From: Semisulcospira habei
Lineage: Eukaryota; Mollusca; Gastropoda; Semisulcospiridae
Assembly: GCA_036245525.1 (NCBI GenBank)
Contig: BTPG01000002.1
Span: 123,488,951 to 123,552,950 of the forward strand
DNA: 64,000 bases
Direction: 5' to 3'
Shown here: piece by piece, positions 11,088-22,004 of the stretch
Numbering within the stretch: the stretch's first letter is position 1
Layout of the letters: each line of letters opens with the position of its first letter
Made by a program: the position numbers and the translations under genes
Notes under the pieces: model-generated
Database searches by the model: none
What the model saw: only the letters and a program-made list of their open reading frames with translations
What the model was told of the DNA's origin: nothing

Positions 11088-11850
11088 CGATCGATCATTT
11101 GAGGCTACCTCCCGCGAGGCAGCGTACTCGAGCTTCCGAGTTGACTAATATGCAAATTGGAAGATCTCGCGAGAACGTGACGTGATTGTTTCTGAGCAAG
11201 ATGGCGACACCCAGGAGAGAAGGTTGGTTTTAGAATTTTGTCTGTACTGTTTATGATGTCACGGTCGACTCAAGAGTCACAATCGACATTGAATTTTGTC
11301 AGTTTCACAGCATAGTTATGAAATGCTAATAAATGTACTAGTATTATCGCCATTCACTTGCAAAATACGATTCTTTTACATATTACAAAGCGCCCACTTT
11401 ATTCTTGTTCGCACATGGTTGCCCATTTCCTCATACGAGGACCAAAACAAGTTTTGAGTCTTTGTCACGGACGACACATGAATTTTATTTGTGGTCCAGA
11501 TAAAACATGTTACTTGATACTTTGCGCTTAGGCGTACTTCTTTTGATTGCTTTTGCAAATTGCGTTTGTAAGAATGGCTTAAAATGTTGTGGTTGCTTTC
11601 ACACCCACCCTTTGTGCTGTCGACCGTGACCTTCGGCTCGAAAGATAAAGTGCTCATAGTTTTTCCGTCCTTTGTCTTTGTCACGGACGACTCATGCGTT
11701 CCCATTTCTCCTTTTGATAGTGCTGACTGTGACTACTATTACACATTTTATTTTAGTTTGAATACCTCATCCCAGAAACATGAGCAATATTTTATTTGTT
11801 GTTATTTTTGCCTAAGTTCTGAGTGATACCTAGTCGATTGTGACATATTC
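11088..11850. repeat. Element Y left subterminal motif array
   Basis: A motif near TTTGTCACGGACGACACAT occurs several times in both orientations: about 11093, 11260, 11462, 11622, 11676 and 11838. Such arrays next to terminal repeats are typical transposase-binding sites. A matching set lies near the right end. The motif's role is inferred. Confidence 0.6.
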
Positions 11851-14030
11851 CATAAGGACTAAGTGAGGCTGATAAACAAACTCCTAGTTTATAAAATGAA
11901 AGTAGCATTGTACTAAAACCTGAGCATGAATTTGATATGTTGTTACTGTGTTAGTAAGCTTTTTTCCACAACTGACAGAAATACTACTAACTAGGTTGCT
12001 ATGATATAAGTTTGAGGCATTCTTTTTAGACTGTTGTAATATTTTATTTTTCATTTTGTACTTGTACTAAGTTGTAGGTCTGTGGTCCTCCTGAGGCCTC
12101 CTCTTGCAACAAAACTCCCTGAATAAAAGCAATGCTGAAAGATGCAGAGCTTACAGAGACTCGCTGAAATCTGATCAAGCGAGGTATGCTGAAGGATTTG
12201 GACAGAAATCACAGAAACCGTCAACGACCCAAAACTGACTAGGAGTTGCAGCGGCGCCGAGAACAAGACAGACTGCGTCAAAAACAGCGCAGGTTTGTTT
12301 TGTTTTACTTGCGATGTAAAAAACTACACTGCGTTTTGTTTTTAAAAAAGCAACAACCATTAGTATCCTGTGTAAATTTTTGTATTGAAGTAAGCTGATC
12401 CAATCTTCTGGACCAGTTCCAACGCACACTGCAAAATGTATTTTCATTACTGTTTTACAGAGAAAGGATTAAGGCTGGGCAGAGGGCAGTCGGCCACTAG
12501 CAGAGAAAAGGACCACCCGCGCAAAACAACACTTTGAGGATGCTGCAGTGGCTGCACAACGAATGCTGTGGGCAGCGCAGAAGAGAAAAGAACGGGAGCT
12601 ATGGAATTCCCAGCAAAAACAACGGCACCGTGGGAAGGCCCTTGCATGGTGTCGCAAGAACAAGAGCAGATCAACTGTTGTGGAACTTGGTAAGATCTCA
12701 TGTTAATTTTTTTCTGAGCTCCAGCACACACGGTGTGGGGATCTTTCCCTTTGCTTTTTATTAAATTGTTATTGAAGTCTACTATCTTACCAATATCGTG
12801 CTGTGATTTTAAATCACAAGTTGCCATCCTAACCAAAGTCGGCAAGTATGAGTGTTGTAACTGTGTGTATTGTTTGTACTGTTTGACTTAGCATTGGATC
12901 TCATTTGTTTCAGCTCAACCACTAGCTCCACCATCTGCAGACAAGCCAGCACCCACTAGTGACCTTCAACAGACTCCGACTTCGTGTGGTGAAGCTGGGG
13001 ACAAGAAAGCCATAAACAGGGCTAAGAAGGCTGTCTGCAAGATGCCGAGTTTGTTTGGGCACATTTTTTCTGTCATCACATGCTTTGCCAAGAAATTGCC
13101 CCGCAAGCGTAAAGCCATTAGTGACGTTCTAGAGTCACCTTCTGCAAAACTGGTAAAAGAGAGGTTTCTGTCAGAACTGGACAAACGCAAGCATAAACCT
13201 AGCAAGAAGTGCCTGGCTGCCAGGAAACTGCTGCTTGATACGGTACACATGTACAAGAAACAGGATGGTCAACGGGAAAATACGCAAAAAATATGTCTGC
13301 AGCAGCAGCTGCTGTTCATAGTTACCTCGAAGATGTGGCTGTAGATCTGCCTAGAAAAAGGTCAGTGGACAAAAGAACCATGAAACAGAAACAAATTCTT
13401 TCCAAACAAGTGAAAAGGCTTCACAAAGACTTTTGTCTAACACATCCCGAGCTGAAGGTTTCATGCACGACCTTTTACAGGCAGATACCGCCCCATATCC
13501 TCGCCGCTGGCAATCAATCTCACCGACAGTGTCTATGTGAAATCTGCACAAGTGTCGACAAGAAGCTGGGCGTTCTAAATAAACACCTGGAAGCCCAGAT
13601 TGATCGACGCGAAAACCTTTCAGAAGCCAGCCTGTGTTCACCCCCAACGCTGGACTGCATAAATCAATTGTGTGTGACGCATGTGGTGTGCAAAATGTGC
13701 AAAGCCATTTGTATGCCAACCTGACAGTAGGACCAGAGACGGTGAAATGGACAGCATGGGAGATGGTACAAAAGGGAAAATCTACTTGACTTTGTCAACA
13801 AAGAGGGCACTGTAGATCAGCTGATCAGTCTTTTGATGAAAGAACTGGAGTTGTTTTCCAAGCGTTTGTTTTCTGGTGTCGGCACAACCAATTGATTCAA
13901 AACTTGCAAGGCAGCTATCAGCAACTGTCCCCTGCTTGCACTGGTGGTGTTAGACTTTGCGGAGAATTTTCTTTGCAAATACCATGTTCTTCATTTTATA
14001 CCAATAAAACTACACTTTGTTCTCTAACAC
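11201..14030 (+). pseudogene. Element Y gene: multi-exon DFAEN-type protein, broken
   Basis: Proposed exons are 11201-11222 (MATPRRE then GT donor), about 12120-12292 (donor at 12293), 12461-12689 (acceptor tgttttacag, donor GTAAGA) and 12914 onward (acceptor tttgtttcag). The N-terminal part is basic: RCRAYRDSLKSDQARYAE, then an arginine-rich helix, then QRMLWAAQKRKERELW. The middle reads LPRKRKAISDVLESPSAK and later CLCEICTS. Near 13945 the frame reads VVLDFAENFLCKYH. Frameshifts near 12183, 13290 and 13680-13870 and stops break it. The acidic DFAEN block may hold a catalytic Asp, which would make this a transposase, but that is inference. Confidence 0.6.
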
Positions 14031-14149
14031 ATTTATTTATCCAAAAACATGAAATCCAGTTGAGTTTTAAACAATTTTTTAGACCATTTTCTCCCTTCTG
14101 TATTTGTTGCCAGTAATTTTAACCACATCTCCAATTTAATCCACATCCT

Positions 14150-14200
14150 GAGAAAGTCTTGTTGCTGTCGGGATGTTAAGCTATGTACAACCATTCAACT
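14150..14200 (+). repeat. Old tail fragment of the SINE-like family
   Basis: The sequence 'gagaaagtcttgttgctgtc' followed by gggatgttaagc matches the conserved 3' end of the SINE-like copies at 20976, 21625, 55940 and 57740. Only the tail is present, with substitutions. Confidence 0.6.
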
Positions 14201-14444
14201 TAATCCCAAATACATTTTTTTGACACGGATTATCAGCTACATACATCCTGTTTTTGTCCATACTGAACGCACAATCAACACACATTTTCCATTTATGGGT
14301 TATTTTTTACGAATGCACCAGTTCATTTCTGAGTGTAATATTGACCTAGTCTAGTATCTCAACGTTTGTGATGCTTGTCTTCAAAATGTGTCCTGATGAT
14401 AAAGTGATTTTCTTCGTTTCAGTTTCGAGACTTTGTCCATCATG

Positions 14445-15110
14445 GGGTTTGTCACGATCAACACACTATTTTGTTTGGAGAAAATGCTTGTTTGATGTTG
14501 ATCAGTGTTGCAGTCAATTCTTATGGAGGAGTTCCACTGAATAAAATCTAGATTGTTTTGGACATTTGTGTTGGTTCTGTTATCTCATTACTTAATTTAT
14601 TAATTATGTTTTGTGTCGGACGTGACAACGGACAAAGTGATAATTGCTTTTTACACTGATAGACACTTTAAAATGAGTTTGAATTGATTCATTTCACCAT
14701 ATTAGTGTGTTCTTCTATCAAATACCAACTCTCCAAGTCCAGTTCTACCTTTTATATGAGTGTTTCTACCTCAAGACTTTGTCTGCTGTCACGCGTGACA
14801 CATTCCACTTGGCGAGCATAATCATCAAATATCTTTAAAACTATACACTGCACTGTCTTTTCACCTGCTTTTCCATATAATAGATATATTAAAGTGTTCA
14901 AACACACAGATTACATAAGTGCATTTCAAATTTGACTTTAGCACCTTCATGTCCCATTTCTGTTGTCACCTTTTGAGACTGTCTCATATGTAATTGATTT
15001 TGTGAACTGTAAAATTAATGTTTTCATTTTGTTTTGTTTTTAGGCACTGCTTTAGTACTTGGTACAATAAACAAATGTCATAGCGACCTCTTTGTTGACT
15101 CCTCCGTCAC
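14445..15110. repeat. Element Y right subterminal motif array
   Basis: Copies of the GTCACGNNCGAC-type motif recur near 14449, 14615, 14786 and 15105 in both orientations. This mirrors the left array. The last copy lies just outside the proposed right end at 14988, which may mean chance similarity or an older boundary. Confidence 0.5.
14966..14988 (-). repeat. Element Y right terminal inverted repeat
   Basis: Reads ACCTTTTGAGACTGTCTCAT and onward; the complement matches the left terminus at 10492 with one mismatch. TGTA follows at 14989-14992. Confidence 0.75.
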
Positions 15111-15218
15111 ACGCCTCTGTGGCCTATCACTAAAATCATTTCTTGTAACCCGGTTACAGTAGGATCACTTGAAAATGAGCGATGACTGACATCATCTACC
15201 GGTAATATTCATACAATA

Positions 15219-16470
15219 CAATAACACTTTATTAATCCCTCATGGGGAAATTCACTGTCTGCCCATCATGGCATCATCATTCACTCATAAAAATAATTAA
15301 ATAACCTATAACTCTCAATTAAAGAAATGAACTGTAACAGACGTATTGTTACCTTTGTAACACACTTGGCATTTATATATATTAAAAAAATAATAATAAT
15401 ACTGAGAGGGCTAATACTAAGGAACGGAAGAATGTTGACCGACACTATCTACTGATATTACTGTTGAAAAGGATAACAGCCTGAGGGACAAAAGAGTTGG
15501 CATAACGTGATGTACGACTTTTGGGTACTCGGAGTCTGCCACTTTGTTCGATACGTCTGCTGTCAAATTCATATCTAAGTGGATGTGTTTTGTCATCAAG
15601 AATGTCAGCCAATTTGTTCGTAATCCGTCTGTTGTACAGTGTGTCCAAATTATCCTGTGCCCTAACAATCACCCCACCCCCTTTCCGGATTACTTTGTTA
15701 AGGCGGTCCGTGGCGCAGTGGTTAATGCGCCTGCCACCAATGCAAAAGGTGCGAGGTTCGATACCGGGTTCCGGCGTTGGACTTTTCTCCTCTAGTATGT
15801 GTCATCATTAATTCGGGCGGACCGCCGGGGGTTCTTTCTCCGGGTACTCTGGTTCTTCCTCCCCCACGACTTTGGTATCAATTGCAGCCCACCTTATCAA
15901 ATTTCAAGCATAAAACGATTTGAATTTCCAAAACTTCAGTAGCTTGCTTGAGCTTGCCCTTAGCACCACGTGAATGTTCTGTGTTTATGTACAGTGTGTG
16001 AGTGAATGCGCGTGATTCACGTGAGCGTGCTTGTTGGGTTCAGTTCGCGGCGGCGCTTTGAGCCGATATTCAATTGGGTAAAGCGCCTCTCTTTTACATA
16101 AATTTCTCCCCCAGCACGTCAGTCCAAAAGTTAAAATGCTAACAATACTGGAGCAGTAAAACATCTGTAAAAGCTGAGTGCTTACATGAAATGATCTGAG
16201 CTTTCTCAAACAGTAAAGACGGGTATGCGCTTTTTTCACAATAGCATCTGTGTTTTGTTTCCAGTTGAGCGCGTTGTCAAAAAGAACACCTAAATACTTG
16301 TAGGACTCTACACGCTCAACTTCTGTTCCCTTGATAACAACAGGACCGGGATGCTGTTTGTTATTCCTGAAATCTATGACCATCTCTTTTGTTTTGCCAG
16401 CATGTAATTCAAGATAGTTTCTATCGCACCACTCTACACTTATACACAAATTTCCTCAGGAAAGCCTAGA
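15219..16470 (-). pseudogene. Non-LTR retrotransposon RT C-terminus, minus strand, split by a SINE
   Basis: Read on the minus strand, 16449-16105 gives the RT thumb region (NYLELHAGKTKEMVIDFR, YKYLGVLFDNALNWK, LYCLRKLRSF). After the SINE at 15701-16090 the same protein resumes at about 15700 with IRKGGGVIVRAQDNLDTLYN and ends RLRVPKSRTSRYANSFVPQAV. The 3' untranslated end near 15219-15270 has the common 'aacactttattaatccctc' type terminus. It is 5' truncated and inactive. The YKYLG block is typical of several LINE clades, so I do not name one. Confidence 0.8.
15701..16090 (+). mobile_element. tRNA-derived SINE inserted in a LINE
   Basis: An A box (TGGCGCAGTGG, 15711-15721) and a B box (GGTTCGATACC, 15755-15765) sit 33 bases apart, as in RNA polymerase III promoters of tRNA-derived SINEs. 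Downstream comes the 'ctccgggtactctggttc' type body. Similar short sequences (ttaaggcg and gtaaagcg) flank it, consistent with a worn target duplication. It splits the LINE reading frame, so it is younger than that LINE. Confidence 0.75.
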
Positions 16471-16643
16471 TGACAATGGGATTGTTATACTTGATACTCA
16501 TTGCAAAATCAGCTGTGCTGAGTAAAAAGGTTAGTTGTAGTGACCAACAGTGTTAACTGTTCAGAACTCTTACATAGTTTGAGCGTAATTTAATATGCTC
16601 AAGTTGTTGACATTACGCTTTACACTATTTTCCCCAAATCATA

Positions 16644-16670
16644 TATGACCCATTGCCAAAAGGTGTTACT
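16644..16670 (+). repeat. Element X left terminal inverted repeat
   Basis: Reads TATGACCCATTGCCAAAAGG then TGTTACT. The complement is at 19884-19910 with one visible mismatch over most of its length. Confidence 0.7.
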
Positions 16671-17029
16671 AAGATGGTTGCCCAAACTGTATGCATAATA
16701 AAAGCACTTCGAGTCCTGATTCATCTGTTTTTAGTAGTTAGGATCATGGTAAAATGCCTGAATATACACTAGAAATAACATAGGAGACACATTTTGAGAG
16801 GTGTAGTGACTGTATGATTAAAATGTTGGCCAAGGCTGAAAATTTCCCTTGCCAGAAAGCAACACCGATCAACCTCGTGTGAGCGATGTGATGGTGTGCA
16901 AATAAAAGGTCGACCTACTTGTTTCATATAATCAATTCTGTGAGGCAAGACATGTATAAAAATTTACCAGTGAAGAACAGATATTTTCATGTGCGAAATA
17001 TTGCGCTATTGCCTAATAAAAAACGGCAT

Positions 17030-17645
17030 GTTGAACGTCAGGCGTGTTGTAATTTTGCGACAGAATATCTCTTCCCTGAACTTCGCACAATGTGAACCTC
17101 ATAACAGACGAATTATGACCATCACTTCCTCTCCTGTACATGCATAAAGCACCCACTTCGCATGTTTCAAGATAAAAACACAAACAGCCTTTTTTGAAAG
17201 GCGAGTTTACTTCTACCGGTTTTTGTTGTAATAATCGACGTTCGACATAGTTGTCTTTTCTTCCTCAACTGCTGCCGATTTAATTTTTGAAAATTTACCC
17301 ATCGTTTCTTCGTATCACGTGATGCATACGCGCTATGCTTGATCGATGATTGCGGCAAGCTTCAAACCGACGGAACTCGAGAATGGTATGTTGTAATATT
17401 CGCCTTTATCTGACGTTCGACATAAAATCAACGTTCAACATATTTTCTGTATAGTTTTTGCATAACAGTTACCTAGACAAAGTATTGATATGGTATTTGT
17501 ACCAATAGGATATACAAGCTGTGCAGATTGAAACGAATTGGGCAGTTTGTTGTCGCCAGCCATGTGCGTTGAAAATGATTTAGCGAGTTGTACGTCATTA
17601 CATTACCACAATGCGTGTGTGGTAAACATGACGTTCGATCAAAGC
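17030..17645. repeat. Element X left subterminal motif array
   Basis: Copies of TGACGTTCGACATAA or its complement occur near 17031, 17235, 17412, 17430 and 17630. The array resembles transposase-binding sites. The right side has matching copies near 19362, 19545 and 19712. Confidence 0.6.
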
Positions 17646-17954
17646 AGTGATATTTGGTGCAGCATCTTTGTCTAGAACACTCTCTGGAACGTCGTGTTTG
17701 GAGAAAACAGCTAAATTTGTAGAATGTAAAACCGATTCAGACAAAATGCGGTCACACGTGTTTGTAGTTGTTGACATGCTCCCATTTCAAGGCGTGTTGC
17801 GTCGATCGTCATATTTGCAACACGGCCGATGTTGTAAACCTGATGTGCAATCACCTGTTCAATGGTGGTGTTGTTAGAACGCCTTTCGCACTCAGATCGC
17901 CATTTTTGACACTTTCCATCTCGTAGAGTCACCCATGGAATCGTATGAAAGGCC

Positions 17955-18693
17955 TTGAGAGGGAGAGTGTCATGTTTGATAATAGAACATGCAGATGAAG
18001 TGTTGAAAGTGTACATGATAGATGAAAGTGTAAATGGAGATGGCAACTGTTTTTTTCAGAGCGCTGAGCCTTCTTATATTTGGCACAGAAATGTGCCATG
18101 AAGAGCTCAGGTGTCGCATTGTTATTTGTATGGCACTGCATCCAGACAGTTTTCTGAATGGTTCTAATTGGTGCGCTCCTCATAACGCTGTGTCACCAGC
18201 TGAAGTTATTCAAATGGCTGTGCTGACCTCAGTTTCACCTGATGCTTCAGAGCGTCAATCGTTTGATGCTGAAGTGATGTCAGTGGTTACAAACTGCAGC
18301 TTGTCAGAATTGTGGGAGTTTTGTGCAGCCAGTTTTGTGCTGAAGCGTCCAAACCAGTCGGTTTTTCCAGATCTTGGTTGGGAGATGTACAGGCTTCACT
18401 GCAGCCACAATTTTCGCGCTCCGGGTTGTGAGGATGGTCAGAAATTGTTCATCATGTGGTTCTCAATCCGCAGTGACATGGTTGCTGATCACTGGGTGCC
18501 AAATCACTTTGTGCCTATCGTTCCCCGCACACACACTCAAGCTCCAGTGGTTGGAACCATCCATCTTGTTCAGTGGAATGGAACTGAATATGTTGGGCAA
18601 GTTAAAGACGTTGACGAACTTCTGCAGGTTGCCTGCGTGAGTTTCATGTCAAAGCGCCGGCACTTGTACTGTTGGCCTATCCGCTTTGACTAA
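17955..18693 (+). pseudogene. OTU-type cysteine protease gene in element X, one-base frameshift
   Basis: OTU enzymes cleave ubiquitin chains using a Cys-His pair, and OTU domains ride in several transposon groups. The frame up to 18050 reads EVLKVYMIDESV and then GDGNCFF, the catalytic Asp-Gly-Asn-Cys motif. A run of seven T at about 18050-18056 then shifts the frame. Downstream the long frame (18034-18693) reads FRALSLLIFGTEMCHEELR, the usual helix after the nucleophile, and ends with DHWVPNHFVPIVP, where His is the likely catalytic partner. One base too many in the T run would explain the break. Whether it is a real mutation or a sequencing error cannot be told here. Confidence 0.65.
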
Positions 18694-19359
18694 TTGTGGG
18701 AACCATTTGATTTTATTTTGAGGAGGGTCTCTCTCAATCTCGATAAAAGCACATCCAGTCAGAGGCGTCAGTTTTTCACAGTTATTTAGGACTGCATAGA
18801 AATTGCAGAAGAAACGGGTATAAATATATAAATAAGTGATGTCAAGGTGTTTGTGTTTTCCTACACATTTCAGTATATGTACTGACGTGTAGCAAAACAA
18901 ACGTGACATCACTGTATTTGTCTGTTTCTCCTGCAATTTCTAGTTGCTTGAAGACCCATACTGACCATCTGTCACTATATTAATAGTTCTCTCAGCGGAG
19001 CCGCGAGACACCTACAAAAGGGTTTTGGCCCCAGTGTAAAAAAAGCAAACTAACATATATTCATATAAATGTATGAATTTTTTAACACCGTTTTAACCTT
19101 CATTGTGGTGAGACACTTTTGAGAAGAAATAAGTGTAAAATGAGATGTGATCTGCAGTTTTAGGGATTGATGAGCAGTTTAAATACATGAAGAATAGTGC
19201 AGAACGATATGTGATTTAGCAGTATTGCGGATTGATCGGCAGTTCAGGTAAATGAGGAAATGTGTATATGCAGTGTTTGTTGCGGAAGAAAAGTGACTTG
19301 TGGGCGAACTTGTGGTTTTGGATGGATAAATGTTAAACCTCCGTTCAGTTTGTTGTAAT

Positions 19360-19740
19360 TATGACGTTCGACATAATATCTGTTTTCCTGAATTTGCATT
19401 TATTCTTCCTGTACTTGAAATAAAATGATCATAGGAAATGTTGCTGTTGTCTCTCTTAATTCTTTTTACATCCCTGAGAATGTGGTTTGAAAGAGAATGT
19501 GGCTGCATTTCACATTTACAACAAATAGAAAGAAGCACCTGTGTCGGATGTCAGGTATTACAAAATTCATCTTTTTCAGTGACACCCAGAAAACCTTAAT
19601 GATTTAGTTTTGCAACAGAAATTCACATTTACTAATCCATTTAACTGTTCATGTAAACATTTTTCAACTTGGATCAATAACAAAACCAAAACTTACACCG
19701 GTGTGTAATACCTGACCTCCGACATAATGTCATATAAAAA
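19360..19740. repeat. Element X right subterminal motif array
   Basis: TGACGTTCGACATAA occurs at about 19362, and variants (TCGGATGTCAGGTATTAC near 19545 and its inverted form near 19705) follow. The pair near 19545 and 19705 are inverted relative to each other. Confidence 0.5.
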
Positions 19741-19883
19741 GTTCTGAATGAGATTTCTCTGAAACTAAGGAACAGACTATATTCCAATTTCACATACTAT
19801 TTGCACATGCCATAAACTGTCCAACGCGGATTTTTCATGTAATTCTATCACTTTTCACTTTCAAGCACCCTTGTTGCCTTTTC

Positions 19884-19910
19884 AGTAACACCTTTTGGCA
19901 ATAGGTCATA
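19884..19910 (-). repeat. Element X right terminal inverted repeat
   Basis: Reads AGTAACACCTTTTGGCAATA then GGTCATA, the complement of the left end. Confidence 0.7.
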
Positions 19911-20083
19911 TCTGACTGCTATTACTGGTTGATGCAGGACATTATGTTGTGACCACATAGTGAAAGCTATTTATGAGCTAGTTTTGTTTAGTCATCTAGA
20001 GAGTTATCTCAGCAGAAAGGCTGAGAAAGAATCTCAAATTTTGTACTGAAGAGTTTAAATGCTCTGTTTGCATTTTTGGCTCA

Positions 20084-20640
20084 TGTGCGATAGCAAAATT
20101 TGAGTCTATGTAATGGGCCATCCGTTGTCTGTTCAGCGTCGGGCATCTGTGGTAAACTTTAATGTTGGCATTTTCTCAGGGACTATTCAAGCCTCAGACT
20201 CAAACTTGGCCCAAGGGTACTTTGTGGTAACACCTTTGTAAACATACCAATTTCAGTGACCTCTTGCAAAGGTCAAGGTCACAGGGGGTCCAGAAAGGGG
20301 TGAAAAATAGCCATATTTTGACACATTGTTTCTCCTCAAATACTATTTTCAACTTCAAACCCAAACTTGGTACAGAGATACCTGATGTTAAGACTTTTCT
20401 ATGCATACTAATTTGGATGACCCTTCGAAAGTTCAAGGGTCACAGAAGGTCGGCAAATGTGTGAAAATGCCCGTTTTTGATAGAATTGTATTTTTTGGTT
20501 ATCAAAGTGTTTGCCAACTTTTCAGTTAGATTTGGCACAAAGGTAACTGATGATAAGACCTTTCAATTCATACTAATTCAGTGGTCCCCTTGCAAAGTTC
20601 AAGGGTCATGGGGGGGGGGGGGGTCCAGAAATAGGTAAAA
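20084..20640 (+). repeat. Rep-1 copy, left half, cut by the Polinton
   Basis: Matches 7262-8415 from 'ggctcatgtgcgatagc' to 'ccagaaataggtaaa'. The rest continues at 36034 with 'aaaaatagccatattttg'. In the intact copy at 7940-7980 the two halves are contiguous. Confidence 0.85.
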
Positions 20641-20938
20641 AAAAGAGATAGTATATAGGAGAATACAACGACACCCATTTAAGAAACAATTGATTTATTT
20701 AATCCTTTCCGTAAATAAACAAACACACTTGACCAAATACATTTAACAGATTTATCTGCCCAGTCAGGTCCCCCAACCCCTTGGAAACAAAAGGCTAGTT
20801 AAAATATCTTCCCGAGAAATAGTGACTACCGTACACACACCCCACCACTCAATGCTGTCAGAGTTGGTCTTCCTGAGAATACTTCCTGTTTATACCACCA
20901 TGGTAAACAATAGTCTTCTATGCCCAAATAGTGTATGT

Positions 20939-20941
<3 letters not shown>

Positions 20942-20974
<33 letters not shown>
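20942..20974 (+). repeat. (CT)n microsatellite
   Basis: About 16 CT units. The tract continues at 21344-21388 after SINE-like copy 1, and both are the counterpart of the GA tract in the right inverted repeat near 35620, so the SINE landed in this microsatellite. Confidence 0.9.
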
Positions 20975-20975
<1 letters not shown>

Positions 20976-20977
<2 letters not shown>

Positions 20978-21347
20978 CCACCCGGGTCTGCCCTGGGGGA
21001 CTTGGGTGGGGTAACTACTTTTTAGTTCCCAGGGTCACCCTGGTCAGCCTCACAGGGTGGGTTTTCTTCTGTATTCTGGGGCATGTGTTTCTGTCTACTC
21101 TTGGTCCATTTACCTGTATTTTCCTTTTTTAAACTCTCCCTACTGTCTGCGCTGCCTGTAGCTCTTGATATTGGATGTGTGTTGCTAAATGGTCTTAGCT
21201 TTATTTAGGCCCCATATGGTAGGTTTATTTAATGTATTGGACCGGCTGGCGACATACATTCAATATTCTGTTTTTGTTTTTTTTCACAAGCAGTGCAGGC
21301 ACGTCCTGAGAAAGCCTTGTTGCTGTCGGGACGTTAAGCAATACAAT

Positions 21348-21352
<5 letters not shown>
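20976..21352 (+). mobile_element. SINE-like element, copy 1
   Basis: It starts CCCCACCCGGGTCTGCCCTG and ends with the hairpin-like 'cctgagaaagccttgttgct' region, gggacgttaagc and a CAATC tail. It is absent from the right inverted repeat of the Polinton, so it inserted after the Polinton. No RNA polymerase III boxes were recognised, so the class (SINE or short 3' part of a LINE) is uncertain. Confidence 0.75.
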
Positions 21353-21390
<38 letters not shown>

Positions 21391-21624
21391 CATACAAAAT
21401 AGTATATTAGTGAGCCCTGCGACACCTATGTCAGTAATACCGTATCGATACTTCTAAATCAGGGTAAATTACATACGTAATTACGCTAATGACACCTATG
21501 TCAGTAATACCGTATCGATAGTTTTAAATCAGGGTAAATTACATAGGCTACTTTTCAGAATTTCCAATCTCCCGTTATCCCAATTCTCAGTGCAAAGAAT
21601 GTATCTGATTCACCACATAATGCC

Positions 21625-22004
21625 CCACCCGGGTCTGTCCTGGGGGACTTGGGTGGGGTTAGGTACTTTTTAGTTCCCAGGGTCACCCTGGTCAGCCCCA
21701 CAGGGTGCGTTTTTCTCTCTATTCTGGGGCATGTGTTTCTGTCTACCTGAGGTCCATTCACCTGTATTTGCCTTTTTAAAACTCTCCCTACTGTCTGCAC
21801 TGCCTGTAGCTCTTGATATTGGATGTGTGTTGCTAAATGGTCTTAGCTTTATTTAGGCCCCATGTGTTAGGTTTATTTAATGTATTTGACCGGCTGGCGA
21901 CATACATTCAATGTTCTGTTTAGTTTTTTTTTTTTCACAAGCAGTGCAGGCACGTCCTGAGAAAGCCTTGTTGCTGTCGGGACGTTAAGCAATGTACAAT
22001 CAAT
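21625..22004 (+). mobile_element. SINE-like element, copy 2, with target duplication
   Basis: It is flanked by CACCACATAATGCC at 21611-21624 and 22005-22018. The right inverted repeat has one uninterrupted copy of this site (near 35385-35398 on the opposite strand), an exact empty site. The body and CAATC tail match copies 1, 3 and 4. Confidence 0.88.

Larger units (their letters stand above)
10492..14988 (+). mobile_element. DNA transposon element Y, unassigned superfamily
   Basis: The terminal inverted repeats are 10492-10514 (TATGAGACTGTCTCAAAAGG and onward) and 14966-14988 (complement, one mismatch). TGTA flanks both ends (10488-10491 and 14989-14992), so a 4-bp target duplication fits. 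Inside are subterminal motif arrays on both sides and a broken intron-containing gene at 11201-14030. Element X (16644-19910) has related termini. The DFAEN-containing protein type is widespread in invertebrate genomes as an unnamed protein, to my recollection. I cannot match the element to a named superfamily. Confidence 0.7.
16644..19910 (+). mobile_element. DNA transposon element X, related to element Y, carries OTU gene
   Basis: The terminal inverted repeats are 16644-16670 (TATGACCCATTGCCAAAAGG and onward) and 19884-19910 (its complement, with few mismatches). Aligned without gaps, the first 24 bases match 17 of 24 in element Y, including CAAAAGGTG. Subterminal arrays of TGACGTTCGACATAA lie near both ends. 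No clear target duplication remains (CATA against TCTG). The only protein trace is the OTU-type pseudogene at 17955-18693, so this copy is probably nonautonomous or has lost its transposase. Confidence 0.65.

Noticed and set aside
15711..15765. A possible tRNA gene
   Set aside because: A and B boxes are present, but there is no acceptor stem or full cloverleaf and the sequence continues into a SINE body, so it is a tRNA-derived SINE.
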